From the NCBI RefSeq assembly GCF_040706535.1, contig NZ_JAPDRJ010000003.1, positions 1 through 64,000 of the forward strand: a stretch of 64,000 nucleotides of DNA. Direction: 5' to 3'. Positions 19,380 to 29,698 of the stretch are shown in pieces. Every line of letters starts with the position of its first letter. The first letter of the stretch is position 1. The DNA is from Lentisalinibacter orientalis. GTDB taxonomy: Bacteria > Pseudomonadota > Gammaproteobacteria > Steroidobacterales > Woeseiaceae. Made by a program: the position numbers and the translations under genes. Under the pieces are notes generated by a model, which had not been told where the DNA came from, searched no databases, and saw nothing but the letters and a program-made list of their open reading frames with translations.

Positions 19380-19852
19380 CGAAAGTACCGATTACATTGC
19401 GAGGCGCGGAGAAGCTCCGCGAGGAACTGAAGCGTCTCAAGAGTCAGGAGCGGCCGCGCGTCATCCAGGCCATCGCGGAGGCGCGCGCCCATGGCGACCT
19501 CAAGGAGAACGCCGAGTACCACGCCGCCAAGGAGCAGCAGGGCTTCATCGAGGCCCGCATCAAGGACATCGAGGGCAAGCTCTCCCACGCCCAGATCATC
19601 GACGTCACCCAACTCGGCGACGGCGGCAAGGTGGTGTTCGGCGCCACCGTGCAGCTGATCGAGGAGGCGAGCGGCGAGGAGATCACCTACCGGATCGTCG
19701 GCGAGGACGAGGCGGACATCAAGACGGGCCTGATCTCGGTGACCTCGCCGATCGCCCGTGCGCTGATCGGCAAGGAAGAGGGCGAGCAGGTCACCGTGGC
19801 CGCCCCCGGCGGCGACAAGCACTACGAGATCGTGGAGGTGCGCTACGTCTGA
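19376..19852 (+). CDS. greA: Transcription elongation factor GreA
   Basis: Rescues backtracked RNA polymerase by stimulating transcript cleavage. 158 residues, the family norm, starting at TTG 19376, which overlaps the carB stop (TTGA) and suggests translational coupling. The N-terminal coiled coil carries the tip motif ARAHGDLKENAEYHAAKEQQ, with the conserved acidic residues that chelate Mg2+ in the polymerase channel. The C-terminal FKBP-like domain ends with TSPIARALIGKEEGEQVTV. Confidence 0.97.
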
Positions 19853-19883
19853 CGGGGCGGTCCGCAGGCACCCGCAGACGGGC

Positions 19884-20174
19884 TCAGACGACGATGCGGG
19901 GTTTCTCGGGGTGGCGGCGGTAGAGCAGGGCGACGTGCCCGATGCGCTGCACCACCTCGGCGCCGGTGGCCTCGGCGAGCGTGTCGATGACGGCGTCGCG
20001 GACTTCCCGGTCGGCCCCGTGCACCTTCGCCTTCACCAGCTCGTGGTGCTCCAGCGCGAGGTCGCATTCGCGGATCACGCCTTCGGACGCGCCGGCGTCG
20101 CCCACCAGGATGACCGGCTTGAGGTCGTGACCGAGGCGGCGCAGATGCTTGCGTTGTTTCTCGCTGAGTGCCAT
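19884..20174 (-). CDS. yhbY: CRM-domain RNA-binding protein YhbY
   Basis: Ribosome-assembly-associated RNA-binding protein of 96 residues. It has the CRM fold, with LSEKQRKHLRRLGHDLKPVILVGDAG, the loop motif between the first strand and helix, and HELVKAKVHGADREVRDAV. Convergent with greA (31-bp spacer) and divergent from rlmE, a common gammaproteobacterial order. Confidence 0.93.
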   Translation of the reverse strand: MALSEKQRKHLRRLGHDLKPVILVGDAGASEGVIRECDLALEHHELVKAKVHGADREVRDAVIDTLAEATGAEVVQRIGHVALLYRRHPEKPRIVV

Positions 20175-20238
20175 GGCTGCGCAGTTTACCAGCAGCCGGG
20201 CATCGGCGGTCGGTCCATGAGCCGGTCATGAACAGGCC

Positions 20239-20862
20239 ATGAGCAACCCGAAGGGCAGTTCCGCCGGCTGGCGCCAGCGCCAGGAGCGCGATCCCTACGT
20301 CCAGCGCGCGCGCGACGAGGGTTACCGTTCCCGCGCCGTGTACAAGCTGGAGGAGCTGCTGGAGAAGGCCCGCTTGCCGGGCCGCCCCGGCCTGGTCATC
20401 GACCTCGGGGCCGCACCCGGCGCCTGGAGCCAGTACGTGGTGCGCCGGTGGGGCGAGAAGACCCGGGTGCTGGCCCTCGACATCCTGCCGATGGACGAGA
20501 TCCCCGGCGTGCAGTTCCTGCAGGGGGATTTTACCGAGTCAGAAGTTCTACAGCGGCTGACGGCGGCACTCGGCGGGGAGCGTGCCGACCTTGTGTTGAG
20601 CGACATGGCCCCCAACATCTCCGGAAACCGATCCGTTGACCAACCGCGGGCGATGTATCTGGCTGAATTGGCTCTGGAACTCGCCTGCGACACGCTGAGC
20701 CCCGGCGGCACCTTCATCTGCAAGGTGTTCCAGGGCGAGGGATTCGACGATTTCGTACGGGCCGCGCGGGAGCGTTTCCGCCAGGTCCGGGTGGTCAAGC
20801 CGAAGGCGTCCCGGCCCGCCAGCCGCGAGGTCTATCTGCTGGCGAGAAACTATCAACTGTAG
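20239..20862 (+). CDS. rlmE: 23S rRNA 2'-O-ribose methyltransferase (U2552)
   Basis: SAM-dependent methylation of U2552 in the 23S A loop, a late 50S assembly step. 207 residues. The K-D-K-E tetrad is visible: K of SRAVYKLEEL, D of LVLSDMAPN, K of TFICKVFQGEGF, and E of PASREVYLLA. The SAM-binding loop is VIDLGAAPGAWSQ. Precedes ftsH, as in E. coli. Confidence 0.96.
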   Translation: MSNPKGSSAGWRQRQERDPYVQRARDEGYRSRAVYKLEELLEKARLPGRPGLVIDLGAAPGAWSQYVVRRWGEKTRVLALDILPMDEIPGVQFLQGDFTESEVLQRLTAALGGERADLVLSDMAPNISGNRSVDQPRAMYLAELALELACDTLSPGGTFICKVFQGEGFDDFVRAARERFRQVRVVKPKASRPASREVYLLARNYQL

Positions 20863-20866
20863 TACG

Positions 20867-20890
20867 GTCTAACGTTTAGACTGCGTCTAA
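20867..20890 (+). promoter_or_regulatory. GTCTAA inverted/direct repeat before ftsH
   Basis: GTCTAA-CGT-TTAGAC forms a perfect 6-bp inverted repeat (20867-20881), and a third GTCTAA lies at 20885-20890. It sits in the 53-bp rlmE-ftsH spacer and could be an operator or a small hairpin; no known regulator is assigned. Confidence 0.45.
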
Positions 20891-20915
20891 GCATGGCCAA
20901 GGAAGAGGGGCCGGA

Positions 20916-22841
<1,926 letters not shown>

Positions 22842-22864
22842 GCGGCAGCCCGCCATTCGCACGT

Positions 22865-22894
22865 ACCGGCAGCCCCAGGGCTGCCGGTTTCGTT
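22865..22894 (+). terminator. Rho-independent terminator after ftsH
   Basis: ACCGGCAGCCC (22865-22875) pairs with GGGCTGCCGGT (22878-22888), followed by TTTCGTTT. The stem starts 23 bp after the ftsH stop. Confidence 0.85.
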
Positions 22895-22951
22895 TGGGTG
22901 GCCCGAACGCCGGGCGGTGGGACCCCTGGCCAGGAACGGCCGGTCCTGAAT

Positions 22952-23007
22952 CATCGACACTGAGCATCGACACACTGAGCATCGGACATTGAGCATCGGC
23001 GCATGAG
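22952..23007 (+). repeat. Four degenerate tandem repeats ending at the folP start
   Basis: Units of 13, 15, 14 and 14 nt share the pattern CATCG(G)ACA(C)TGAG, at 22952, 22965, 22980 and 22994. The last unit contains the folP ATG (23003). This looks like slippage-generated duplication, and the copies lie where the ribosome binds. Confidence 0.8.
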
Positions 23008-23866
23008 CGACTCGCTGAAGCTGGGCCGGACGGTCCTCGATCTCTCGAGCCCGGTCGTGATGGGCGTACTGAACGTCACCCCGGACTCGTTCTCCGACGG
23101 CGGCCGTTTCACCGGGCGCGCCGCGGCGCTGGAACAGGCGCGCGCGATGGTCCATGCAGGCGCGGCCATCGTGGACGTGGGCGGCGAGTCCACCCGGCCC
23201 GGCGCGGAGCCGGTGTCCGTACAGCAGGAACTCGACCGCGTGCTGCCCGTGATCGAGGCGATTCGCAGCGAACTCGACGTGGCCGTCTCGGTGGACACCT
23301 CCAAGCCGGAGGTCATGCGCGAGGCGGTCGCCGCCGGCGCCTCGATGATCAACGACGTCTGTGCCCTGCGCCGTCCGGGCGCGCTGGAGGCGGCGGCCGC
23401 CCTGGACGCCGGGGTCTGCCTTATGCACATGCAGGGCGAGCCACGCACGATGCAGGCCGATCCCCGCTACCACGACGTCGTGGCGGAAGTGACGGAGTTC
23501 CTGGTCTCGCGGGCAGCGGACTGCGAAGCTGCCGGCATCGGCCGGGAGCGGATCGTGATCGACCCCGGCTTCGGTTTCGGCAAGACCGTGGCGCACAACC
23601 TGTCGCTGCTGTCCGGCCTGGGGACGCTGCGTGGCACGGGCTACCCCGTGCTCGCAGGGCTGTCCAGAAAGTCGCTGCTGGCGGCACTCACGGGGCGTCC
23701 CGTGGAGGAGCGCATGGTCGGCAGCGTGGTGCTGGCGGCATTGGCGGCGGAGCGCGGTGCCCATATCATACGGGCTCACGACGTGGCCGAGACGCGGGAC
23801 GCGCTGGCGATAGTCGCTGCAGTGGCGGCTGTTGCCGCGGCCAGGGAACAAGGGGAACGGACTTGA
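23003..23866 (+). CDS. folP: Dihydropteroate synthase
   Basis: Condenses p-aminobenzoate with dihydropterin pyrophosphate in folate synthesis; target of sulfonamides. 287 residues. Signature blocks are MGVLNVTPDSFSDGG (residues 20-34), AIVDVGGESTRPGAEPV, and the C-terminal IDPGFGFGKTVAHNLSLL and GLSRKSL. The ribosome binding site is weak and lies inside a tandem repeat. An alanine-rich tail (AAVAAVAAAREQGERT) overlaps the glmM start by 4 bp. Confidence 0.96.
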   Translation: MSDSLKLGRTVLDLSSPVVMGVLNVTPDSFSDGGRFTGRAAALEQARAMVHAGAAIVDVGGESTRPGAEPVSVQQELDRVLPVIEAIRSELDVAVSVDTSKPEVMREAVAAGASMINDVCALRRPGALEAAAALDAGVCLMHMQGEPRTMQADPRYHDVVAEVTEFLVSRAADCEAAGIGRERIVIDPGFGFGKTVAHNLSLLSGLGTLRGTGYPVLAGLSRKSLLAALTGRPVEERMVGSVVLAALAAERGAHIIRAHDVAETRDALAIVAAVAAVAAAREQGERT

Positions 23867-25197
23867 GCAGACGATATTTCGGTACCGACGGCATCCGGGG
23901 GCGCGTCGGCGACCACCCCATGACGGCGGAATTCGCCATGCGGCTCGCCTCGTCCGCCGCGGAGGTGCTGGTGCCCGACGGCGGCAAGGTGCTGATCGGC
24001 AAGGATACGCGGGTCTCGGGCTACATGTTCGAGTCCGCGCTCGAGGCCGGCTTCGTGGCCGCCGGCGCCGACGTGCTGCTGCTGGGGCCGCTGCCCACAC
24101 CCGGCATCGCGCACCTGACCCAGAAGTTCGAGGCGGACCTCGGCGTGGTGATCAGCGCCTCCCACAATCCCTATTACGACAACGGCATCAAGTTCTTCGA
24201 CCGCCAGGGCGGCAAGCTCTCCGACCAGATCGAGCTCGCCATCGAGGAGGGGCTGGAGCAGCCGGCGCGCACCAAGGACTCCGCCCACCTGGGTCAGGCC
24301 CAGCGCATCGACAGCGCGCGGCGCCAGTACATGGAGTTCTGCCAGTCCACACTGCCCCCCGACCTGAGCCTGCGGGGCCTGAAGGTGGTGATCGACGGCG
24401 CCAACGGTGCGGGCTACAAGGTGGCGCCGCGGGTGCTGGGTGCACTGGGCGCCGAGGTCATCCCCATCGGCTGCTCGCCGAACGGCCGCAACATCAACGA
24501 CGGCTGCGGCTCGCTGCATCCGGAGCTCCTGCAGCTGACCGTGCCCGGGGTGCGTGCCGACGTGGGCATCGCGCTCGACGGCGACGGCGACCGAGTGGTG
24601 ATGGTCGATCACGAGGGCAACATCATCGACGGCGATCAGCTGCTCTACGTGGTGGCGCTGGCGCGCCAGCGTTCCGGCGAGCTGCGCGGGCCCGTCGTGG
24701 GCACGGTCATGAGCAATCTCGGCCTGGAGCTGTCTCTGCGGGAGGCCGGCATCGACTTCCGGCGTGCCAAGGTCGGCGACCGCTACGTGATGCAGCTGCT
24801 GCGCGAGACGGGCGGCACCCTGGGCGGCGAGACCTCCGGCCACATCATCTGCCTGGACCGAACCACCACCGGCGACGGGCTGGTGAGCGCGTTGCAGATG
24901 CTCGCCATCATGAAAGACAGCGGCGAGTCGCTGAAGGCGCTGACCGCCGGCATGCCGCGGATGCCCCAGCACATGGTCAACGTCCGCGTGGCGAGCCGCA
25001 TCGATCTGGACGGCTCGGTCCCGGTGCAGAAGGCCGTCGCGGAGGTGCAGGAGCTCCTGGGCGGCCGCGGCCGGGTGGTGCTGCGGCCCTCGGGCACCGA
25101 GCCCGTCATCCGCGTGATGGTGGAGGGCGAGGACGCCGGCGAGGTGGAGGAGCTTGCTCTTCGCATCGCCGCGGTGGTGGAGCGCAGCGCGGCCTGA
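23863..25197 (+). CDS. glmM: Phosphoglucosamine mutase
   Basis: Interconverts glucosamine-6-phosphate and glucosamine-1-phosphate for peptidoglycan and LPS precursors. 444 residues from TTG 23863, overlapping the folP stop (TTGA); the first residues SRRYFGTDGIRGRVG match the family N-terminus. The phosphoserine is S100 (GVVISASHNPYYDNG), the metal site ALDGDGDRVVM, the sugar-binding loop GGETSGHII, and the phosphate loop RPSGTEPVIRVMVEG. Confidence 0.97.
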   Translation: MSRRYFGTDGIRGRVGDHPMTAEFAMRLASSAAEVLVPDGGKVLIGKDTRVSGYMFESALEAGFVAAGADVLLLGPLPTPGIAHLTQKFEADLGVVISASHNPYYDNGIKFFDRQGGKLSDQIELAIEEGLEQPARTKDSAHLGQAQRIDSARRQYMEFCQSTLPPDLSLRGLKVVIDGANGAGYKVAPRVLGALGAEVIPIGCSPNGRNINDGCGSLHPELLQLTVPGVRADVGIALDGDGDRVVMVDHEGNIIDGDQLLYVVALARQRSGELRGPVVGTVMSNLGLELSLREAGIDFRRAKVGDRYVMQLLRETGGTLGGETSGHIICLDRTTTGDGLVSALQMLAIMKDSGESLKALTAGMPRMPQHMVNVRVASRIDLDGSVPVQKAVAEVQELLGGRGRVVLRPSGTEPVIRVMVEGEDAGEVEELALRIAAVVERSAA

Positions 25198-25207
25198 GGC
25201 GGGCCGC

Positions 25208-25243
25208 GGCCCCCGGCGCAGGGGCGCTGCCGCGGGGGCCTTT
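25208..25243 (+). terminator. Probable terminator after glmM
   Basis: GGCCCCCG (25208-25215) pairs with CGGGGGCC (25233-25240), with an inner GCG/CGC, followed by only three T. It may be leaky, since tpiA follows at 25343. Confidence 0.6.
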
Positions 25244-25342
25244 GCCGGGCTTGCGACCCTTTGCGGACATTGATTTGCGCGGGTGCGGCCGGTATCCTTC
25301 GCGCCCTTTCACGGCCCCGGCCATGGGGCGCGGAGACGCACT

Positions 25343-26104
25343 GTGAGACAATATCTGGTCGCCGGCAACTGGAAGATGCACGGGAGCCTGGCGGACAACC
25401 GGGCGTTGATCGACGGCATCCTCGAGGGGGTGGGCGAGGCGCCGGGCGTGGAGTTCCTGGTGTGCCCGCCGTCGGCGTATCTGGCCTCGGTGGGCGAGCA
25501 GCTCGGCGGCAGCGGCGTCGAGCTGGGTGCCCAGGACGTCTCCGAGCACGAGTCTGGTGCGTACACCGGCGAAGTCTCCGCCGCCATGCTGGCCGATCTC
25601 GGTTGCCGTTACGCGATCGTGGGCCATTCGGAGCGGCGCACGCTGTACGGCGAGACCGACGACCGGGTGGCGGCCAAGTTCGCCGCCGCGCACAGGCAGG
25701 GCCTGGTGCCCATCCTCTGCATCGGCGAGACGCTGGAGCAACGGGAAGCCGACGAGACCGAGGCCGTGATCCGCCGCCAGCTGCTGGCCGTGATCGACGA
25801 GGTCGGCATCGCGGCGTTCGCCGACGCGGTGGTGGCCTACGAGCCCGTCTGGGCCATCGGCACGGGCCGCACGGCCAGCCCGGAGCAGGCGGGGGAGGTG
25901 CATACCTTCATCCGCGGGCTGGTGCGGGACCGGGACGCGAAGGTGGCCGACGGGCTGCGCATCCTGTACGGCGGGAGCGTGAAGGGCGACAATGCGCCGG
26001 GCCTGTTCGCCCGGGAAGACATCGACGGCGGCCTGATCGGCGGCGCGTCGCTGAAGGCCGCGGAGTTCCTCGCCATCGGGCGTGCGGCTGCCGCGGCAGG
26101 ATAA
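25343..26104 (+). CDS. tpiA: Triosephosphate isomerase
   Basis: Interconverts dihydroxyacetone phosphate and glyceraldehyde-3-phosphate. 253 residues from GTG 25343 with GGAG eight bases upstream; an in-frame start at 25283 adds 20 residues of non-family sequence. Catalytic residues are N9 and K11 (GNWKMHG), H95 (IVGHSERR) and E167 (AYEPVWAIGTG), with phosphate loop LYGGSVKGDNA. secG follows 10 bp later, a typical gammaproteobacterial pair. Confidence 0.97.
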   Translation: MRQYLVAGNWKMHGSLADNRALIDGILEGVGEAPGVEFLVCPPSAYLASVGEQLGGSGVELGAQDVSEHESGAYTGEVSAAMLADLGCRYAIVGHSERRTLYGETDDRVAAKFAAAHRQGLVPILCIGETLEQREADETEAVIRRQLLAVIDEVGIAAFADAVVAYEPVWAIGTGRTASPEQAGEVHTFIRGLVRDRDAKVADGLRILYGGSVKGDNAPGLFAREDIDGGLIGGASLKAAEFLAIGRAAAAAG

Positions 26105-26114
26105 GAGACACACT

Positions 26115-26546
26115 ATGAGCACACTTTACGTCATCCTGACGGTGGCGCTGGTCTTCATGGCCATCGGCATCATCGCGCTGGTCCTGCTGCAGAAAGGCAA
26201 GGGCGCAGATGCGGGTGCGGCCTTCGGTTCCGGCGCCTCCGGCACGGTGTTCGGCGCCCGCGGCACGGGCAGCTTCCTGTCCCGCGCCACCGCGGTGCTC
26301 GCCACCCTGTTCTTCGCCAACTGCCTGGCGCTCGCCTACCTGAGCGGTCAGCAGGGCGGCAGCGAGAGCCTGCTCGAGCAGGAGGCGGGTCAGGCGGAGC
26401 AGGGTCCGGCGCAGGCACTGCCGGCCGAGAATATCGAGGACCCGCTGCCACTGCCGGACTCCGCAGGGGATAGCGGGGACCAGAACCTAGATCAGTTGCC
26501 GGCGGTCGATCAGCCCGCGGAAGACGGCGACGGCCAGGACCGGTAA
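26115..26546 (+). CDS. secG: Preprotein translocase subunit SecG
   Basis: Small subunit of the SecYEG channel that aids SecA-driven export. 143 residues from ATG 26115. Two membrane helices (about 3-24 and 53-74) flank the conserved LLQKGKGADAGAAFGSGASGTVFGARG loop. The C-terminal 65 residues are acidic and Pro/Gln-rich, longer than in E. coli SecG (110 residues), and likely disordered. Confidence 0.93.
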   Translation: MSTLYVILTVALVFMAIGIIALVLLQKGKGADAGAAFGSGASGTVFGARGTGSFLSRATAVLATLFFANCLALAYLSGQQGGSESLLEQEAGQAEQGPAQALPAENIEDPLPLPDSAGDSGDQNLDQLPAVDQPAEDGDGQDR

Positions 26547-26577
26547 CCGGCCCGTAAAGGAGATCCGTTCGATCGAT

Positions 26578-26662
26578 GCCGACGTGGTGGAATTGGTAGA
26601 CACGCTGTCTTGAGGGGGCAGTGGCGCAAGCCGTGCCGGTTCGAGTCCGGCCGTCGGCACCA
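26578..26662 (+). tRNA. tRNA-Leu (anticodon GAG)
   Basis: Acceptor GCCGACG (26578-26584) pairs with CGTCGGC (26652-26658), followed by A and encoded CCA. The anticodon loop TTGAGGG places GAG between a GTC/GGC-containing stem. The long class II variable arm (AGTGGCGCAAGCCGT) and T-arm GGTTCGAGTCC confirm leucine. Length 85 nt. A secG-tRNA-Leu-nuo order is typical in gammaproteobacteria. Confidence 0.97.
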
Positions 26663-26675
26663 CACACGACAAGAG

Positions 26676-26707
26676 CGGCGGTCCCGGCAGGGGCCGCCGT
26701 TTTTTTG
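26676..26707 (+). terminator. Rho-independent terminator after tRNA-Leu
   Basis: CGGCGG...CCC and GGG...CCGCCG (26676-26699) form a strong stem around a GGCA loop, followed by seven T, then a second T8 tract at 26711. It insulates the nuo operon from upstream transcription. Confidence 0.93.
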
Positions 26708-26735
26708 CTCTTTTTTTTGATTGCTGGACAAGTCC

Positions 26736-26793
26736 GGTGTAAGCCGAAGTAGCGTCGCGCGAGCGTTACACCATGCTGCCAGGCTGATACAAT
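26736..26793 (+). promoter_or_regulatory. Probable nuo operon promoter with dyad
   Basis: TTACAC (26766-26771), 16-bp spacer, TACAAT (26788-26793). A perfect dyad GGTGTAA (26736-26742) ... TTACACC (26766-26772) overlaps the -35 element, with 23 bp between the arms, suggesting an operator. No assignment to ArcA, Fnr or NarL is made. Confidence 0.6.
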
Positions 26794-26857
26794 AGCGGGC
26801 CAACTGGGGCTGTCGGCCCTTAGGTTTCCATCTGTCGAGATTCAGGCTGCACCTATC

Positions 26858-27214
26858 GTGCTGGAAAACTATTTGCCCATCCTGATCTTCCTGGCGCTGT
26901 CGGCGGGTGTTGGTGCGTTGCTGCTGATCCTCGGCTTCGTCTTCGGCCACGGCAGCAAGGATCCGGAGAAGCTCGCACCCTACGAGTGCGGTTTCGAGGC
27001 CTTCGAGGATTCGCGCATGCGTTTCGACGTGCGCTACTACCTGGTGGCCATCCTGTTCATCATCTTCGATCTGGAGATCGCGTTTCTCTTCCCCTGGGCG
27101 GTATCGCTGGATACGGTCGGCGGCTTCGGCCTGCTGGCCATGGCGCTGTTCCTGGCCATCCTGGTGGTCGGCTTCATCTACGAGTGGAAGAAGGGGGCCC
27201 TGGAATGGGACTGA
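26858..27214 (+). CDS. nuoA: NADH-quinone oxidoreductase subunit A
   Basis: Membrane subunit at the junction of the arms of respiratory complex I. 118 residues from GTG 26858, with three helices (about 8-30, 62-85, 88-110). The conserved loop YECGFEAFEDSRMRFDVRYYLVAILFIIFDLEIAFLFPW is complete. First gene of nuoA-N; overlaps nuoB by 10 bp. Confidence 0.95.
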   Translation: MLENYLPILIFLALSAGVGALLLILGFVFGHGSKDPEKLAPYECGFEAFEDSRMRFDVRYYLVAILFIIFDLEIAFLFPWAVSLDTVGGFGLLAMALFLAILVVGFIYEWKKGALEWD

Positions 27215-27738
27215 GCGAGGCTGACAGGCAGGAATTCGGCCTGGACGAGGCCCGCACGCCGCTGCCGGAAGGCAGTATCCAGAAGAAGGGCTTCGTCGTC
27301 ACCGCGGTGGATAACGTCGTGAACTGGGCGCGCACCGGGTCCATGTGGCCGATGACCTTCGGCCTGGCCTGCTGCGCCGTCGAGATGATGCACGCCGGTG
27401 CCGCCCGTTACGATCTGGACCGCTTCGGCGTGATCTTCCGGCCCAGCCCGCGCCAGTCCGACGTGATGATCGTGGCCGGCACGCTGGTGAACAAGATGGC
27501 GCCGGCGCTGCGCAAGGTCTACGACCAGATGCCCGAGCCGCGCTGGGTGATCTCCATGGGTTCCTGTGCGAACGGCGGCGGCTACTATCACTACAGCTAC
27601 TCGGTCGTGCGCGGCTGCGACCGCATCGTCCCCGTGGACGTCTACGTGCCGGGCTGCCCGCCCACCGCGGAGGCGCTTCTCTACGGCATCATCCAGCTGC
27701 AGAAGAAGATCCGCCGCACCAGCACGATCGCGCGTTGA
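27205..27738 (+). CDS. nuoB: NADH-quinone oxidoreductase subunit B
   Basis: Peripheral-arm subunit that binds cluster N2, the last Fe-S centre before quinone. 177 residues from ATG 27205. The four ligands are C56 and C57 (GLACCAVEMM), C121 (MGSCANGGG) and C151 (VPGCPPTAEALL). The N-terminal extension before IQKKGFVVTAVDNVVNWAR is acidic. Confidence 0.97.
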   Translation: MGLSEADRQEFGLDEARTPLPEGSIQKKGFVVTAVDNVVNWARTGSMWPMTFGLACCAVEMMHAGAARYDLDRFGVIFRPSPRQSDVMIVAGTLVNKMAPALRKVYDQMPEPRWVISMGSCANGGGYYHYSYSVVRGCDRIVPVDVYVPGCPPTAEALLYGIIQLQKKIRRTSTIAR

Positions 27739-27747
27739 GGCATCCGC

Positions 27748-28452
27748 ATGAGTGAACGCAGAGAGGCTCTGGCTGCGGCCATCGACGAGCGCTTCGGCGC
27801 AGCGGTCGCCCGCGTCCCGTCCACCTGCGGCGAGATCACCTTCGAGGTGGAGAAGGACCGGCTGCTCGAGGTGGCCACGGCGCTGCGCGACGAAGACGAC
27901 TTCGCCTTCGACATGCTGATGGACGTCTGCGGCGTCGACTACCTGGATTACGGGCATGCCGAGTGGAAGACGCTGGATGCCACGGACACCGGTTTCTCCC
28001 GGGGCGTGGATCGGGAGCCGGTCATCATCGACGATGCCGAGAGCTTCGACCCGCAGCGCTTCGCGGTGGTCTACCATCTGCTCTCCGTGGCGAAGAACCG
28101 GCGTCTCCGGCTGCGCGTCTACTGCGGCCCGGACAACCCGCCGCGCCTGCCGTCGGTCATGGACATCTGGGCGTCGGCCGACTGGTTCGAGCGCGAGGTC
28201 TTCGACCTGTTCGGCATCCTCTTCGACGGCCACCCGGACCTGCGCCGCATCCTCACCGACTACGGCTTCATCGGCCATCCGTTCCGCAAGGACTTCCCGT
28301 TGTCCGGCAACGTGGAGGTGCGCTACGACCCGGACAAGCGACGGGTCGCCTATCAGCCGGTCACCATCGAGCCGCGCACGCTGGTGCCGAAGGTGATCCG
28401 CGACGACCATCGCTACGAAGAACAATTGAGAGGCACTTCGAGCGATGGCTGA
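27748..28452 (+). CDS. nuoC: NADH-quinone oxidoreductase subunit C
   Basis: 30-kDa-type peripheral subunit, 234 residues. It has the family signature WFEREVFDLFGILFDGHPDLRRIL followed by GHPFRKDFP. It is separate from nuoD here, unlike the fused NuoCD of E. coli. Its end overlaps nuoD by 8 bp. Confidence 0.95.
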   Translation: MSERREALAAAIDERFGAAVARVPSTCGEITFEVEKDRLLEVATALRDEDDFAFDMLMDVCGVDYLDYGHAEWKTLDATDTGFSRGVDREPVIIDDAESFDPQRFAVVYHLLSVAKNRRLRLRVYCGPDNPPRLPSVMDIWASADWFEREVFDLFGILFDGHPDLRRILTDYGFIGHPFRKDFPLSGNVEVRYDPDKRRVAYQPVTIEPRTLVPKVIRDDHRYEEQLRGTSSDG

Positions 28453-29698
28453 GATCCAGAACTTCACCATGAATTTCGGGCCCCAGCATCCGGCGGCTCA
28501 CGGCGTTCTGCGTCTCGTGCTGGAGATGGACGGCGAGGTGATCCAGAAGGCCGACCCCCACGTGGGACTCCTGCACCGGGCCACCGAGAAGCTGGCCGAG
28601 TCGAAGCCCTACAACCAGAGCATCGGCTACATGGACCGGCTCGACTACGTGTCCATGATGTGCAACGAGCACGGCTACGTGATGGCCATCGAGAAGCTGC
28701 TGGGCATCACGCCGCCGCTGCGCGCCCAGTACATCCGGGTGATGTTCGACGAGATCACCCGCATCCTGAACCACCTGATGTGGCTCGGCGCCCACGGGCT
28801 GGATATCGGCGCCATGACCGTGTTCCTGTACTGCTTCCGTGAGCGCGAGGACCTCATGGACTGCTACGAGGCGGTGTCTGGCACGCGGATGCACGCCACC
28901 TACTATCGCCCCGGCGGCGTCTACCGCGACCTGCCGGAGGAGATGCCGAAATATCAGCCGTCGAAGTGGCACAGCCAGAAGGAAGTGGACGAGATGAACC
29001 GGGCGCGGGAAGGCTCGCTGCTCGACTTCATCCGCGACTTCACCGACCGCTTCCCGGCCTGCGTGGACGACTACGAGACGCTGCTCACCGACAACCGCAT
29101 CTGGAAGCAGCGCACGGTGAACATCGGCGTGGTCTCGCCGGAGCGGGCGCTGCAGCTCGGCTTCAGCGGCCCCATGTTGCGCGGCTCGGGCATCGAGTGG
29201 GACCTCCGCAGGAAGCAGCCCTACGAGGTCTACGACCGGCTCGACTTCGAGATCCCCGTGGGCGTCAACGGCGATTGCTACGACCGCTACCTGGTGCGGA
29301 TCGAGGAGCTGCGCCAGTCCAACCGGATCATCCGCCAGTGCATCGACTGGCTGGAGCAGAACCCCGGCCCCGTGATGCTGGACGACCGCAAGATCGCGCC
29401 GCCGACCCGCGTGGAGATGAAGGACGACATGGAATCGCTGATCCACCACTTCAAGCTCTTCACCGAGGGCTACGTGGTGCCGGAAGGCGAGGCCTATGCC
29501 GCCGTCGAGGCGCCGAAGGGCGAGTTCGGCTGCTACCTGATATCGGACGGGGCCAACAAGCCCTACCGGCTGAAGGTACGGGCGCCGGGCTTCGCCCATC
29601 TCGCCGCCATGAACGAGATGGTGCAGGGGCACATGCTGGCGGACGTGGTCGCGGTGATCGGCACCCAGGATATCGTGTTCGGGGAGGTGGACCGGTGA
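28445..29698 (+). CDS. nuoD: NADH-quinone oxidoreductase subunit D
   Basis: 49-kDa subunit that forms most of the quinone pocket with NuoB; related to hydrogenase large subunits. 417 residues. NFGPQHPAAHGVLRLVLEMDGE and HVGLLHRATEKLAE are the N-terminal signatures, containing the quinone-site His; the C-terminus ends GTQDIVFGEVDR. Overlaps nuoE by GTGA. Confidence 0.97.
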   Translation: MAEIQNFTMNFGPQHPAAHGVLRLVLEMDGEVIQKADPHVGLLHRATEKLAESKPYNQSIGYMDRLDYVSMMCNEHGYVMAIEKLLGITPPLRAQYIRVMFDEITRILNHLMWLGAHGLDIGAMTVFLYCFREREDLMDCYEAVSGTRMHATYYRPGGVYRDLPEEMPKYQPSKWHSQKEVDEMNRAREGSLLDFIRDFTDRFPACVDDYETLLTDNRIWKQRTVNIGVVSPERALQLGFSGPMLRGSGIEWDLRRKQPYEVYDRLDFEIPVGVNGDCYDRYLVRIEELRQSNRIIRQCIDWLEQNPGPVMLDDRKIAPPTRVEMKDDMESLIHHFKLFTEGYVVPEGEAYAAVEAPKGEFGCYLISDGANKPYRLKVRAPGFAHLAAMNEMVQGHMLADVVAVIGTQDIVFGEVDR

